Positions 1 to 9,461 of a stretch of 64,000 bases of DNA are shown piece by piece. Origin of the DNA: Sphingomonas abaci (lineage in GTDB: Bacteria; Pseudomonadota; Alphaproteobacteria; Sphingomonadales; Sphingomonadaceae); the NCBI RefSeq assembly GCF_014199625.1, contig NZ_JACHNY010000004.1, positions 62,001 to 126,000 of the forward strand, in the 5' to 3' direction. The stretch's first letter is position 1. Every line of letters begins with the position of its first letter. The notes under the pieces were generated by a model. It made no database searches. It had not been told where the DNA came from and saw only the letters and a list, made by a program, of their open reading frames with translations. The position numbers and the translations under genes were made by a program.

Positions 1-1
1 C

Positions 2-496
2 TTCGTCCCCGACGGCGACTATGCCGGCCTGGTCCGCAAGCTGCGCCCCGAGGCCGAGACGGCCGGGGAGATCGTCGACCTGTCCGGCCGGGTGCTCGGC
101 CGCCATCGCGGCCTGATCCACTTCACCGTGGGGCAGCGCCGCGGGCTGGAGATCGGCGGCGCGCCCGAGCCGCTCTATGTCGTGCGGCTGGAGCCGGAGC
201 GCCGCCGCGTCGTGGTCGGCCCGCGCCGGGCGCTGGCGGTGTCGGCGGCGCGGCTGGACGGGGTCAACTGGATCGGCGGCGATCACCAGGGACCGCTGAC
301 CGCCAAGGTGCGGTCGATGGCCAAGCCGGTGCCGGCGCGGTTCGACGGAGCGCGGCTGGTGTTCGATTCGCCCGAATATGGCGTCGCGCCGGGCCAGGCG
401 GCCGTACTTTATGCCGGCGAGCGGGTGCTGGGCGGCGGCTGGATCGCGCAGACCGAGGCGGCCGACCGGGCGCTGGCGGCGATGGAAGCGGCCTGA
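2..496 (+). CDS. mnmA: tRNA-uridine 2-sulfurtransferase MnmA, C-terminal part
   Basis: This is the last 164 residues of MnmA, which thiolates U34 of tRNAs for Lys, Glu and Gln in the cytoplasm. The start lies outside the window. The motif [10 protein letters not shown] and the following beta-rich stretch match the central and C-terminal barrel domains that hold the tRNA. The PP-loop and the first catalytic cysteine, which lie nearer the N-terminus in this family, are not in the window. The frame stays open from base 2 to a TGA at 494-496. Confidence 0.93.
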   Translation, partial: FVPDGDYAGLVRKLRPEAETAGEIVDLSGRVLGRHRGLIHFTVGQRRGLEIGGAPEPLYVVRLEPERRRVVVGPRRALAVSAARLDGVNWIGGDHQGPLTAKVRSMAKPVPARFDGARLVFDSPEYGVAPGQAAVLYAGERVLGGGWIAQTEAADRALAAMEAA

Positions 497-514
497 TCGC
501 CCCGCCGCCGGCCC

Positions 515-1213
515 TCACACCTTGGCGGCGTAGATCATCCGACCCTGGCCCAGCCGCGCGAACACCTGGTCCAGGTCGTTCTCGCCGACCGCGAAACAGC
601 CCTGGCTGCGGCCAAGCATGCCGTGGGTGCGCAGCATGTCCTCATTGGCGTACCAGGCCGAGTGGATCACGATGGCGCGATCGAGCGCATTGTTGTTGGT
701 CGGGTCCAGCCCGATCAGCCGCTGCGACCGGCCGTGCCGGCCGACATAATAATCGTCGGTCAGAAAGGCGCCCTCGGACGAGGCGTTCGAGCCGAAGTCG
801 TTGGAGAAGCGCTTCAGATAGCCGGTATGGGCCGGGTCCGAGCCGCTGCCATGCGCCACGCGCAGCGACTGGCTGCGCCCGCTCGCCAAGTCGACGAAGT
901 GGAAGCGCGGCTGGTTCGACCCGGCGGTGAAGTCGACGATCGCCATGCGGTCGCGATGGGGGATGCGGCTGCCATGACGCTGGAGCGCGGCATAGGCCTG
1001 GCGGAAGAGCTCGGGACGCACGACCCGGGCGGAGAAGACCGGCTCGGTCAGCGTCGCCGCCGGCGCATCGGGCGCAGTGAGCGGCTTCAGGTCGCGCTGG
1101 CTGAGGCGGCGCGGCGTCGACATCGCCGCGCTCGGCACCGCCATGGTCGCCGCCAGTACCAGAGCATTTTTCATCAGCGCGCGCCGTCCGCGCGCGACCT
1201 CGTGATCGTGCAT
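515..1213 (-). CDS. murein L,D-transpeptidase catalytic domain protein (YkuD_2 type)
   Basis: The protein probably acts in the periplasm on peptidoglycan cross-links. It has 232 residues from the ATG at 1213. The N-terminus contains RRALMK followed by a hydrophobic stretch ending near PSAAMS, which looks like a Tat or Sec signal. The catalytic signature HGMLGRSQGCFAV lies near the C-terminus, with the nucleophilic Cys preceded by Ser-Gln-Gly. An upstream in-frame GTG region was not used because it adds residues ahead of the signal. It is divergent from a second, unrelated YkuD protein at 1419, so the two may be co-regulated. Family-level assignment is firm; the exact cross-link type is not known. 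Confidence 0.85.
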   Translation of the reverse strand: MHDHEVARGRRALMKNALVLAATMAVPSAAMSTPRRLSQRDLKPLTAPDAPAATLTEPVFSARVVRPELFRQAYAALQRHGSRIPHRDRMAIVDFTAGSNQPRFHFVDLASGRSQSLRVAHGSGSDPAHTGYLKRFSNDFGSNASSEGAFLTDDYYVGRHGRSQRLIGLDPTNNNALDRAIVIHSAWYANEDMLRTHGMLGRSQGCFAVGENDLDQVFARLGQGRMIYAAKV

Positions 1214-1418
1214 CGACTTCCCGGATCGTTGTGAACCCCGCAAGCCATCCTATAGCACCGAAAGCCTTGCATTTCTGTAGCGCGCGCCGCCGCTCGTTCC
1301 CGTTTTCCGGTCGCTCCGCCGCATCCTTCCCACCGTTCGCCGCGAGTCCGGCATGGCACCGTTCGTCGCATCGCGCGTTAACGAATCCAGAAAGGGGATA
1401 GACAAGGGGACGAACGCG

Positions 1419-2039
1419 ATGAAGAAGATGGCGGTTACATTGTTGGCCATGACGGGCGCGATAATGGTCGCGCAACCGGCCCTCGCCCGGTCCGAAGCGG
1501 CGATGATCGACGCGGCCGCCGCCGAACTGGCCCCCAACGACTATGTCTGGGCGGACGCCGCGCCCCCGCCGGCCGCGCCGGGCCAGCCGAGCCCCGTTGC
1601 CCTGGCCCAGCCCGTCACACTGGTGGTCAGCCTGCCGCTCCAGCGCGCCTATGTCTATCGCGGCGACGTGCTGGTCGCGGCCTCCACCGTCTCGACCGGC
1701 CGCGACGGCAACGACACGCCGACCGGTGTCTATCCGATCCTTCAGAAGAACAAGGATCACCGCTCCAACATCTATGACGGCGCGCCGATGCCGTACATGC
1801 AGCGCCTGACCTGGGACGGGATCGCGCTCCATGCCGGCAACAATCCCGGCTTTCCCGACTCGCACGGCTGCGTCCGCCTGCCGACCGGGTTCGCGAAGAA
1901 ACTGTTCGGCGTGACCACGCTCGGCACCACGGTGGTCATCACCGACGAGGCGGTGGTGGGCGACCGACTCGACCGCAGCCTGCTCCAGACCGAGGCCAGC
2001 CGCGCCAACGCCGCGCAGATCGCCGCGCTGGACCGCTGA
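1419..2039 (+). CDS. L,D-transpeptidase (YkuD domain)
   Basis: A 206-residue exported protein that likely forms or remodels 3-3 peptidoglycan cross-links. The ATG at 1419 follows the purine-rich stretch aaggggatagacaagggga and begins a clear Sec signal, MKKMAVTLLAMTGAIMVAQ, ending near PALA. A proline-rich linker (residues about 45-65) leads into the YkuD fold. Its signature GFPDSHGCVRLP carries the catalytic His and Cys. Earlier in-frame starts at 1353 would place charged residues before the signal and were rejected. It is convergent with the HAD gene, with a 10-base gap. Confidence 0.9.
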   Translation: MKKMAVTLLAMTGAIMVAQPALARSEAAMIDAAAAELAPNDYVWADAAPPPAAPGQPSPVALAQPVTLVVSLPLQRAYVYRGDVLVAASTVSTGRDGNDTPTGVYPILQKNKDHRSNIYDGAPMPYMQRLTWDGIALHAGNNPGFPDSHGCVRLPTGFAKKLFGVTTLGTTVVITDEAVVGDRLDRSLLQTEASRANAAQIAALDR

Positions 2040-2049
2040 GCCGCCAGGC

Positions 2050-2661
2050 CTAGGCCGGCAGCCCCAGCGCGCGCAGGCGGGCGACGCAGTCTCCGGCCCC
2101 GATGAACAGGATCGAGCGCAGGCCGATCGCCTCCGCGCCGGCGACGTTGGCGGCATTGTCGTCGATGAACACCGCCTCGTCCGGCCGCAGGCCGAATCGA
2201 TCGAGCGCTAGGCGATAGAGCGCCGGGTCGGGCTTTACCCGCTTCTCGTCGCCGGACACGACGATGTCGCGGAACCGGTCGAACAGCGCGGCTTCCCGCG
2301 CGCGGAAGGGCGGGAAGAATTCGTGACTGAAGTTGGTGATCGCGAACAGCGGCACGCCGGCCGCATCGAGGCGTTCGACCAGCCCGTGCATATGCTCGAC
2401 CGGCCCCGGGATGCTCTCGCCGAATCGCGGGCCCCAGGCGGCGATCAGCGCCGCGTGCTGCGGGAAGCGCGCGATCAGCTCCGCCGAGGTGTCGGCGAAG
2501 TCGCGCCCCTCGTCGTGCTGGTAATGCCAGTCGTGCGTCACGACCTCGCGCAGGAACGCGTCGAGCGCCTCACCCTCGGGGATGAGGCGCTCGTAGAGGA
2601 ACCTGGGGTCCCAATGGTACAGGACGCGACCGATATCGAAGATAACGGCCTTGGGCGTCAT
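2050..2661 (-). CDS. HAD family hydrolase (YihX-like)
   Basis: A 203-residue cytoplasmic HAD phosphatase. Motif I is FDIGRVLYHWD, so the second Asp of the usual DxD is replaced by Gly, as in YihX and epoxide-hydrolase-like members. Motif II is ITNFS, the conserved Lys lies in RVKPDP, and motif IV is FIDDNAANV. The start at 2661 gives MTPKAVIFDIG, the normal beginning of the fold; the open frame upstream overlaps rpmJ and is not used. The substrate cannot be read from sequence; sugar phosphates are typical of the group. Confidence 0.85.
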   Translation of the reverse strand: MTPKAVIFDIGRVLYHWDPRFLYERLIPEGEALDAFLREVVTHDWHYQHDEGRDFADTSAELIARFPQHAALIAAWGPRFGESIPGPVEHMHGLVERLDAAGVPLFAITNFSHEFFPPFRAREAALFDRFRDIVVSGDEKRVKPDPALYRLALDRFGLRPDEAVFIDDNAANVAGAEAIGLRSILFIGAGDCVARLRALGLPA

Positions 2662-2663
2662 GT

Positions 2664-2789
2664 TCAGCCCTGGCGGGCCTTGAACCGGCGGTTGGTCTTG
2701 TTGATGACATAGGTGCGACCGCGACGGCGGATCACGCGGTTGTCGCGATGACGGTCCTTCAGCGACTTCAGGCTGTTGCGAATTTTCAT
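2664..2789 (-). CDS. rpmJ: 50S ribosomal protein L36
   Basis: A 41-residue basic protein beginning [18 protein letters not shown] and ending NRRFKARQG, the recognisable L36 sequence of the large ribosomal subunit. It lacks the zinc-binding CxxC...C...H set, so it is the zinc-free C-minus form that is usual in alphaproteobacteria. It ends two bases before the HAD start and probably shares its transcript. The start at 2789 is fixed by family length. Confidence 0.95.
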   Translation of the reverse strand: MKIRNSLKSLKDRHRDNRVIRRRGRTYVINKTNRRFKARQG

Positions 2790-2916
2790 GGCGCACTTCT
2801 GTTGGGATGGTGTCGGAAAGTCCCGCCGCCTAGGGAAGGATGGGGCTTGAGTCAAGCAACGCAGGCCGCCATCGGTGCGTTACGCTGTCGCAACTGTTCC
2901 CAAGAGGCCCTTGTCC

Positions 2917-3549
2917 ATGTCCCTCCGCCGCGTCCCCCTCCTCCCGGCCCTGCTGCCGATCGCGGCCCTGTCCGCCTGCCTGTCCGCCTGCGCCACCACC
3001 ACATCGCTGCCGCCGACCGAGGTGCTGCGCTATCACCTGGGCGAGCCGATCGACCGGGGCACCATCTCGGTCCAGCCGCTGGGGGCGGAGAATGCGCCGG
3101 CCAGCCTGGAGTTCAAGACCTATGCCGCCGCGGTCGAGACGCAGCTCCTGCGCAACGGCTACGCGCTCGCCAAGCCCGGCGCCAAGCCGCAGCTGATCGC
3201 CACGGTCGGCTTCACCCGTGCCGATGTGGAGGGTCCGGCGCGGCGCTCGCCGGTGTCGATCGGCCTGGGCGGCGGATCGTTCGGCGGCGGGCGCGGCGGT
3301 GGCGTTGGGCTGGGCGGCGGCGTCAATTTTCCGATCGGCGGCGGCGGCCCACGCACGATGATCGCCACCGAGCTGGCGGTCACGATCAAGCGCAGCGTCG
3401 ACCAGAGCCCTGTGTGGGAGGGGCGCGCCCATTCGATCAGCGACCCGCGCAATGCCGCCAGCGATGTCGGCGCCGAGGCGAACAAGCTCGCCGCCGCCCT
3501 GTTCACGGGCTTTCCGGGCGAGTCCGGCCGGACTATCCAGGTCAAATGA
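2917..3549 (+). CDS. DUF4136-type lipoprotein
   Basis: A 210-residue probable outer-membrane or periplasmic lipoprotein. The signal sequence from the ATG at 2917 ends in a lipobox-like LSACLSAC followed by ATTT. The mature part has the DUF4136 pattern, with a glycine-rich loop near residues 115-145 and a C-terminal region that speaks of an assembled domain. Function is unknown in this family. Its stop overlaps the start of the carboxypeptidase (ATGA), so the two are translated together. Confidence 0.8.
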   Translation: MSLRRVPLLPALLPIAALSACLSACATTTSLPPTEVLRYHLGEPIDRGTISVQPLGAENAPASLEFKTYAAAVETQLLRNGYALAKPGAKPQLIATVGFTRADVEGPARRSPVSIGLGGGSFGGGRGGGVGLGGGVNFPIGGGGPRTMIATELAVTIKRSVDQSPVWEGRAHSISDPRNAASDVGAEANKLAAALFTGFPGESGRTIQVK

Positions 3550-4664
3550 GCATCATCGTCAACGCCGCCTTCGATGGCGGCAACATCCGCGTGGTCGCCA
3601 TCGAGGGCGACCGGGTCGACCTGGAGATCGTCCGCGACAAGGATTCGGATTTCTACCAGTGGTTCTCCTTCCGCGTCGCCGGGGCGGCGGGGCGGACGCT
3701 GACCTTCCGCATCGTGAACGCGGGCGGTTCGGCCTATCCGTTCGGCTGGCCGGGCTACAAGGTGCGCGCCTCGACCGACCGGCTGGCCTGGCGGCAGACC
3801 GAAACGCGCTATGCCGATGGCGTGCTGGAATGGCAGTGGACGGGCGACGCGCCGCTCGCCTGGTTCGCCTATTTCGCGCCCTATACGATGGAGATGCACG
3901 AGGCCCTGGTCGCCCGCATCGCCCAGGCGCCCGGCATCGAGCATCGCGAGCTGGGACAGAGCCTGGACGGGCAGGCGATCGACTATTTCCGGATCGGCAC
4001 CGGCCCGAAGCAGGTCTGGCTCTATGGCCGCCAGCATCCGGGCGAATCGATGACCGAATGGTGGATGGAAGGCGCGCTGGAGCGGCTGACGGATGCGGCC
4101 GATCCGGTCACCGCCGACCTGCTCGCCCGAGCGACCGTCCATGTCGTGCCCAACATGAACCCGGACGGCACGCGGCGCGGTCATCTGCGCACCAACGCGG
4201 CGGGCGTGAACCTCAACCGCGAATGGCACGCCCCCACGCCCGAGCGCAGCCCGGAAGTGCTGTGCGTGCGCGACCGGATGGACGAAACCGGCGTCGATGT
4301 CGCGATCGACGTGCATGGCGACGAGGCGATCCCCGCCAACTTCCTCGCCGGCTATGAGGGCATTCCGAGCTGGACCGAGGATCACGGCGCCAAATTCTAC
4401 GAATTTGGCCGCCGCCTCGCCGCGCACACGCCGGAGTTCCAGACCGAGCAGGGCTATGAGAAGGCGTCGGCGGGCAATGCCAACCTGTCCATGTCGACCA
4501 ACCAGCTCGCCGAGCGGTTCGGCGCGGTATCGATGACGCTGGAGATGCCGTTCAAGGACCATGATCCCAACGCCGATCCCGAATTCGGCTGGAGTCCGGA
4601 CCGCTCCAAGCGCCTCGCCCATGCGATGCTGGAGACGCTCCACGACATGCTCGACCAGTTCTGA
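3546..4664 (+). CDS. M14 family zinc carboxypeptidase (cytosolic carboxypeptidase-like)
   Basis: A 372-residue metallopeptidase with no signal peptide. A beta-sandwich N-domain (about residues 1-125), typical of the AGBL/CCP-like branch, precedes the M14 domain. Zinc ligands are visible in GRQHPGES (HxxE), and the third His lies in AIDVHGDE. Substrate-binding motifs NMNPDG and NLNREW are present, and the catalytic Glu is in TLEMPF. The ATG at 3546 overlaps the stop of the DUF4136 gene by four bases; a much longer open frame upstream is a shadow. Its natural substrate is unknown. Confidence 0.9.
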   Translation: MSIIVNAAFDGGNIRVVAIEGDRVDLEIVRDKDSDFYQWFSFRVAGAAGRTLTFRIVNAGGSAYPFGWPGYKVRASTDRLAWRQTETRYADGVLEWQWTGDAPLAWFAYFAPYTMEMHEALVARIAQAPGIEHRELGQSLDGQAIDYFRIGTGPKQVWLYGRQHPGESMTEWWMEGALERLTDAADPVTADLLARATVHVVPNMNPDGTRRGHLRTNAAGVNLNREWHAPTPERSPEVLCVRDRMDETGVDVAIDVHGDEAIPANFLAGYEGIPSWTEDHGAKFYEFGRRLAAHTPEFQTEQGYEKASAGNANLSMSTNQLAERFGAVSMTLEMPFKDHDPNADPEFGWSPDRSKRLAHAMLETLHDMLDQF

Positions 4665-4739
4665 CGCCGGGGGGAGTAATGCACTCCCCCCACGCTCCAC
4701 TCCCGGTGGAGGCCAGAACTCTGCGAACATCACGGTCCA

Positions 4740-4829
4740 TCCTCCCGGCGAAGGCCGGAATCCAGTTGGGGGACGTTTGCAAGTCCATCGAAACGGTCCG
4801 TAACCGGACCCCAGCCTTCGCCGGGATGG
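4740..4829. repeat. REP-like inverted repeat
   Basis: The arms TCCCGGCGAAGGC (4743-4755) and GCCTTCGCCGGGA (4814-4826) are perfect reverse complements separated by about 58 bases. The 194-base gap between the carboxypeptidase and the dienelactone hydrolase holds nothing else. A diverged relative of the same element lies at about 50829-51027. This type of palindromic spacer is common in sphingomonad chromosomes and may act as a transcription end or a transposed REP unit. Confidence 0.7.
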
Positions 4830-4858
4830 TCAGGTGTTCGGGCGATGTCAGCCCAGAA

Positions 4859-5587
4859 TCAGCCCAGCACCTCCGCCAGGAAATCGGTCGCGGCGCGCCA
4901 GCTTCGCCGGTCGGCGGGTTCGTCATGGCCAAAGCCCCCATCGGTCTTCGCCACCGCCCGGTCGGTGAAGGCATGGCCGGCATGGCCATAGGCGTGGATC
5001 TGCCAGTCCGCCCCCGCCGCGGTCAGCTCCTGCCCCAGGCCGACCAGCGCTTCCGGACGCGCGAGCGGATCGTCCCAGCCGTGACAGACCAGCAGCTTCG
5101 CCGCGATCCGGTCCTGCGTCGGATAGTCGGGCCGGTCGTAGAGGCCATGGAACGACACCACGCCCAGCACGCCGAGACCGGCCCGGGCCATGTCGATCAC
5201 CGCCTTGCCACCGAAGCAATAGCCGATCGCCGCACAGCGCCCGCCATCGACGCCGGACAGCGCCTTCAACGCCGCCAGCGACGCCGCCAGCCGATCGCGC
5301 AACAGCGCGCGGTCGGCGTTGAGCGGGTCCATGTAGCGCGACACGTCCGGCTCGCCGCGCCTAGCGCGCTTGCCCTGGCCATAGACGTCGGCGACCAGCG
5401 CGACATAGCCCAGCGCCGCCAGCCGCGCCGCCACCTCGGCATCGCTGTCCTTCGCGCCCAGGATGTTGGGCACCACCAGCACGCCCGGCCGCGCGCCTGC
5501 CGCATCCGTGTCGCGCACCGCCACGCCCTCGAACGGGCCACCCGGGCCATCATACACCAGCTTCTGTCGTTCGATCGTCATCGCCAT
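4859..5587 (-). CDS. dienelactone hydrolase family protein
   Basis: A 242-residue cytoplasmic alpha/beta hydrolase. The nucleophile elbow is GYCFGGK, with the Cys typical of dienelactone hydrolases. The acid lies in HGWDDP and the His in GHAGHAF. The ATG at 5587 was chosen because AGGAG lies five bases upstream; GTG at 5593 and ATG at 5581 are alternatives. The substrate is not known, and no aromatic degradation genes lie nearby. Confidence 0.85.
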   Translation of the reverse strand: MAMTIERQKLVYDGPGGPFEGVAVRDTDAAGARPGVLVVPNILGAKDSDAEVAARLAALGYVALVADVYGQGKRARRGEPDVSRYMDPLNADRALLRDRLAASLAALKALSGVDGGRCAAIGYCFGGKAVIDMARAGLGVLGVVSFHGLYDRPDYPTQDRIAAKLLVCHGWDDPLARPEALVGLGQELTAAGADWQIHAYGHAGHAFTDRAVAKTDGGFGHDEPADRRSWRAATDFLAEVLG

Positions 5588-5659
5588 CCTCACTCCTGCG
5601 ATTGGCCCCGCCCGCGCAAGCCGCTAGGGCAACGCCTCATCTTGCTGCAAGGAGCCGCC

Positions 5660-6346
5660 ATGCCCACGCTCGTCCTCATCCGCCACGGCCAGTCGACCTG
5701 GAATCTGGAGAACCGCTTCACCGGCTGGTGGGATGTCGACGTGACCGAGCAGGGCGCGGCCGAGGCGCGCGCGGCGGGCGCGCTGATGGCGGAGAAGGGC
5801 CTCGACTTCGACCTGACCTTCACCTCGCTCCAGACCCGCGCGATCAAGACGCTGAACCTGGCACTGGAGGCGATGGGCCGGCTGTGGCTGCCGACCGAGA
5901 AGCATTGGCGACTGAACGAGCGCCATTATGGCGGCCTGACCGGGCTGGACAAGGCGGAGACGGCGGCCAAGCATGGCGACGACCAGGTGAAGGTCTGGCG
6001 CCGCAGCTTCGACGTGCCCCCGCCCCCGCAGGAGGCCGGCTCCCCCTTCGACCTCGGGAACGACCGTCGCTACGCCGGGATCGACATTCCCAATACGGAG
6101 AGCCTGAAGGACACGATCGCCCGCGTCCTGCCCTATTGGGACGAGCGGATCGCGCCGGCCTTGAAGGGCGGCAACCGGGTGCTGATCTCCGCACACGGCA
6201 ATTCGCTGCGCGCGCTGGTCAAGCACCTGTCCAACATCCCCGATGACGAGATCACCGGGCTGGAAATCCCGACCGCGCAGCCGATCGTCTATGAGCTGGA
6301 CGACGATCTGAACGCCCTCGACCGCTACTATCTGTCGGAGCGCTGA
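5660..6346 (+). CDS. gpmA: 2,3-bisphosphoglycerate-dependent phosphoglycerate mutase
   Basis: A glycolytic and gluconeogenic enzyme that interconverts 3- and 2-phosphoglycerate. Its 228 residues match the usual length. The N-terminal [10 protein letters not shown] carries the phosphorylated His. [13 protein letters not shown] and [10 protein letters not shown] are the other active-site motifs. The ATG at 5660 follows AAGGAG at a seven-base distance. Confidence 0.96.
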   Translation: MPTLVLIRHGQSTWNLENRFTGWWDVDVTEQGAAEARAAGALMAEKGLDFDLTFTSLQTRAIKTLNLALEAMGRLWLPTEKHWRLNERHYGGLTGLDKAETAAKHGDDQVKVWRRSFDVPPPPQEAGSPFDLGNDRRYAGIDIPNTESLKDTIARVLPYWDERIAPALKGGNRVLISAHGNSLRALVKHLSNIPDDEITGLEIPTAQPIVYELDDDLNALDRYYLSER

Positions 6347-6366
6347 CAGGATCAGGGACATCGGAC

Positions 6367-6831
6367 GTGACCAGCATCAACCCGGACGATGATCTGGAAA
6401 CCGATGCCGGTCGCGTCTGGACGCCGGAACGCCATGCCGAGGCGTGGCGGCATTCCCTCCAACGGCTGGAACAGGCCATTGCCGATGCCGGGCAAAATGC
6501 TCGGGTGGTGCTGGTCTGCGGACTCCAGGGGGCTGGAAAGACCCGCTGGATCAGCGAACAGCCCGCCCGCCCCGGCACCATCTATTTCGATGCCGCGTTA
6601 CCACGAGCCCGTAACCGCGCGCCCGTCGTCGATCTTGCCCACCGGGTGGGAGCCAGTATCGAAGCGGTCTGGATCGACGCTCCCATCGCCGTCGCGCTGG
6701 CGCGCAATGGTCAGCGTCCCCAGGATCAGATCGTACCAGAGGCCGCCATTCGATCGGTCGCCGAACAGTTCGAACCTCCGCAGCGGACGGAGGGCTTCGT
6801 GCGTGTGCGGGTCATCCGGGATTCTGGTTGA
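6367..6831 (+). CDS. P-loop ATPase / kinase-like protein
   Basis: A 154-residue cytoplasmic protein from a GTG at 6367. The Walker A motif GLQGAGKT lies at about residue 52, and DAPIAVALARN followed by RPQDQIVPE resembles the lid region of polynucleotide-kinase-like (AAA_33) enzymes. No second domain is seen. It starts 20 bases after gpmA and may be co-transcribed. The substrate is unknown. Confidence 0.7.
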   Translation: MTSINPDDDLETDAGRVWTPERHAEAWRHSLQRLEQAIADAGQNARVVLVCGLQGAGKTRWISEQPARPGTIYFDAALPRARNRAPVVDLAHRVGASIEAVWIDAPIAVALARNGQRPQDQIVPEAAIRSVAEQFEPPQRTEGFVRVRVIRDSG

Positions 6832-6846
6832 GACCGTGATTGGCGG

Positions 6847-7503
6847 TCACGAAGATTCCCACGTCTCCACCGGCCCCGCCATCCACGCCATCGCCGTCAG
6901 CACCGCCGCCGCCGCGACCGCGCCCCAAAGCGCATCGAGGCCGTAACGCGGATAGAACGTCGCCCCCGCGACCGCGCCCGCGACCAGCCCCGACCAGAGC
7001 AGCAGATAAGGCAGCCAGCGCCAGCGCGGGCCGCCGGCGCTCGCCACGGCGAGATTTTGACCCAGCTTCACCAGCGTACCCGTCATATAGGTGACGCCGA
7101 CGCTCACCTCGCCGCCGCGCTGGAAGACGTTGTTCTCCGCCCCCATCGCCAGCGCCAGCAGGACCAGGGCCGCCGTCGGCGCAGGCGTCATCGTCCCCAC
7201 CGCCGTCGCCAGCGCCAGCAGCAGCGTCACCAGCGCCAGCACCGCCGGCTTGCGCCGCGCGCCCGCCACCAGCCCGACCCGCGCGCCCAGCACCACGCCC
7301 AGCACGAAGCCGGCGACCAGCCCCGCCGCCAGCGCGATGCCTGCGCCGTGCCCGGCGATCGCCACCGCCAGCTGGGTCGAATTGCCGCTCATGAACGACA
7401 CGAACAACCCGCCCAGCCGCAGGAAGCCGATCGCATCGACATAGCCGGCCAGCATCGCCAGCCCGGCGGCCAGGACCCAGAGAGGCTTGCGCTGGCGGAT
7501 CAT
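6847..7503 (-). CDS. DUF1275 (YoaK-like) membrane protein
   Basis: A 218-residue inner-membrane protein with about six hydrophobic segments. The region from AGYVDAIGFLRLGGLFVSFM to SGNSTQL matches the conserved core of DUF1275. A role in transport is suspected for the family but not shown. It is divergent from purE and convergent with the P-loop gene. Confidence 0.82.
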   Translation of the reverse strand: MIRQRKPLWVLAAGLAMLAGYVDAIGFLRLGGLFVSFMSGNSTQLAVAIAGHGAGIALAAGLVAGFVLGVVLGARVGLVAGARRKPAVLALVTLLLALATAVGTMTPAPTAALVLLALAMGAENNVFQRGGEVSVGVTYMTGTLVKLGQNLAVASAGGPRWRWLPYLLLWSGLVAGAVAGATFYPRYGLDALWGAVAAAAVLTAMAWMAGPVETWESS

Positions 7504-7618
7504 GCCGCCGCGCTTAGCGCGGGCGGCGGCGGGCCGGAAGCGTCACGCCCTTTTCGGCCATGACATTCGCGATGCCGGTCGCTAGGCAGCGCCTTCGCCT
7601 TGCCTGGAGAGCCTGTCC

Positions 7619-8116
7619 GTGTCCGCACCACTTGTCGGCATCATCATGGGATCGACATCCGACTGGGAGACGATGCGCCACGCCGCCGAGACGCTGGACG
7701 CGCTCGGCGTGGTCCATGAGACACGCGTGGTCTCCGCGCATCGCACGCCGCAGCGGCTGTATGACTATGCGATGGGCGCGGCGGCGCGCGGGCTGAAGGT
7801 GGTGATCGCGGGCGCGGGCGGCGCGGCGCATCTGCCCGGCATGGCTGCGGCCATGACCCATCTGCCGGTGCTGGGCGTACCGGTCGAATCCAAGGCGTTG
7901 AAGGGCATGGACAGCCTGTTGTCGATCGTCCAGATGCCGGGCGGCATCCCGGTCGGCACGCTGGCGATCGGCAAGGCCGGGGCGATCAATGCCGGATTGC
8001 TCGCCGCCGCGATCCTGGCGACCAGCGACGCCGGCCTGGCGGAGCGGTTGCAGGCGTGGCGCGCGGCGCAGACCGAGTCGGTCGCGCTCGATCCCGCCGC
8101 CGGGGTGGCGGCATGA
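7619..8116 (+). CDS. purE: 5-(carboxyamino)imidazole ribonucleotide mutase
   Basis: This enzyme converts N5-CAIR to CAIR in purine synthesis. The 165 residues include MGSTSDW, the catalytic SAHRTP and [11 protein letters not shown], which define class I PurE. The start is a GTG at 7619. The stop overlaps the ATG of purK by four bases, so PurE and PurK are translationally coupled and provide the two consecutive steps. Confidence 0.96.
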   Translation: MSAPLVGIIMGSTSDWETMRHAAETLDALGVVHETRVVSAHRTPQRLYDYAMGAAARGLKVVIAGAGGAAHLPGMAAAMTHLPVLGVPVESKALKGMDSLLSIVQMPGGIPVGTLAIGKAGAINAGLLAAAILATSDAGLAERLQAWRAAQTESVALDPAAGVAA

Positions 8117-9195
8117 GCCCGCGCCCATCCCGACCGATGCCACTGCCGCCGGGCGCGACGATCGGCATCCTGGGCGGCGGGCAGCTCGGCCGGATGCTGG
8201 CGGTCGCCGCCGCCCAGCTCGGGTATCGCACTCATGTCCTCGCCCCCGACCGCGAGAGCGTCGCCGCGCAGACCGCGTCCAGCCTGACCCGCGCCGATTA
8301 TCACAACCGCGTCGTGCTGGAGGATTTCGCCGCCGCCTGCGACGTCGTCACCTATGAGTTCGAGAATATCGCGCTCGCCCCCGTCGAGTGGCTGGCGGAG
8401 CGGGTGCCGGTCCATCCCCATCCCCGCGCGCTGGCGGTGGCGCAGGAACGCATCGCCGAGAAGCGCTTCGTCGAGAGCGTCGGCGGCGCGCCCGCGCGCT
8501 GGGCGCCGGTCGACAGCCGCGCGGCGCTCGACGCGGCGATCGCCGCGGTCGGCACGCCCGCCGTGCTCAAGACCACGCGCTTCGGCTATGACGGCAAGGG
8601 CCAGGCGCGGCTGCGCACGCCGGCCGATGCGGATGCCGCCTGGTCGGCGATCGGCGGGCCGGCGGTGCTCGAATCCTTCGTCAGCTTCGATCATGAATTT
8701 TCGGTGCTGATCGCGCGTGGGCAGGACGGCGCGACCGTCCGCTACGACACCCCGCTCAACGTGCACGAGGACGCGATCCTGCGCACCTCCACCGTCCCCG
8801 CCCCGCTCGAGGTCCGCACCCAGGCGATCGAGGCCGCCGACCTGGCGGTGCGGATCGCCGAGCAACTGGACTATGTCGGCGTCCTGGCCTGCGAGTTCTT
8901 CGCCACGGCCGAAGGGCCGGTGTTCAACGAGATGGCGCCGCGCGTCCACAATAGCGGCCATTGGACGATCGAGGGATCGGACTGTTCGCAGTTCGAGAAT
9001 CATATCCGCGCGATCTGCGGCCTGCCGCTCGGCCGGACCGATCTGACCGGCTCACGCGTGACGATGCGGAACCTGATCGGCGACGACACCTATGCCACGG
9101 CGCTGATCGAGCCGGGCGCGCATCTGCACCTCTATGGCAAGAACAGCGCGCGTCCGGGCCGCAAGATGGGGCATGTCACGTACGTCGAGCGCTGA
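8113..9195 (+). CDS. purK: 5-(carboxyamino)imidazole ribonucleotide synthase
   Basis: An ATP-grasp enzyme that carboxylates AIR to N5-CAIR with ATP and bicarbonate. The protein has 360 residues. [13 protein letters not shown] near the N-terminus, [12 protein letters not shown] in the ATP-binding domain and [11 protein letters not shown] near the active site are all present. The ATG at 8113 lies within the end of purE. Confidence 0.96.
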   Translation: MSPRPSRPMPLPPGATIGILGGGQLGRMLAVAAAQLGYRTHVLAPDRESVAAQTASSLTRADYHNRVVLEDFAAACDVVTYEFENIALAPVEWLAERVPVHPHPRALAVAQERIAEKRFVESVGGAPARWAPVDSRAALDAAIAAVGTPAVLKTTRFGYDGKGQARLRTPADADAAWSAIGGPAVLESFVSFDHEFSVLIARGQDGATVRYDTPLNVHEDAILRTSTVPAPLEVRTQAIEAADLAVRIAEQLDYVGVLACEFFATAEGPVFNEMAPRVHNSGHWTIEGSDCSQFENHIRAICGLPLGRTDLTGSRVTMRNLIGDDTYATALIEPGAHLHLYGKNSARPGRKMGHVTYVER

Positions 9196-9327
9196 AGGGG
9201 CGCGACCGCCGCTTGCACGATCCGCCACGTCTGCGTATGAGGCGGCATCGTCGGCTGGCTCCGCCTCGCGGCACGCAGCGGGCCCCCTCGACGGTCAGAC
9301 CAGGAAACTGACAGGTTCCAACGGTTT

Positions 9328-9401
9328 GCGGGTATAGCACAATGGTAGTGCAGCAGCCTTCCAAGCTGAATACACGGGTTCGATTCCCGTTACCCGCTCC
9401 A
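9328..9401 (+). tRNA. tRNA-Gly (TCC)
   Basis: A full cloverleaf of 74 bases with encoded CCA. The acceptor stem GCGGGTA (9328-9334) pairs with TACCCGC (9391-9397). The anticodon loop CTTCCAA, closed by CAGC and GCTG, gives anticodon TCC, and GGTTCGATTCC forms the T arm. Confidence 0.97.
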
Positions 9402-9461
9402 CCGGCTTGCTGCCCATCCTACGGTTAACCCGGCTTCAACCCTTCCGGCCTAGCAGGGGGC

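Noticed and set aside
642..2156. Long minus-strand open frame of 504 codons
   Set aside because: It is the antisense shadow of the two L,D-transpeptidase genes, with Arg/Gly-rich text and no motif.
2748..3545. Upstream extension of the M14 carboxypeptidase frame
   Set aside because: It overlaps the DUF4136 gene and reads as Arg/Pro-rich nonsense; the ATGA overlap start at 3546 fits the family.
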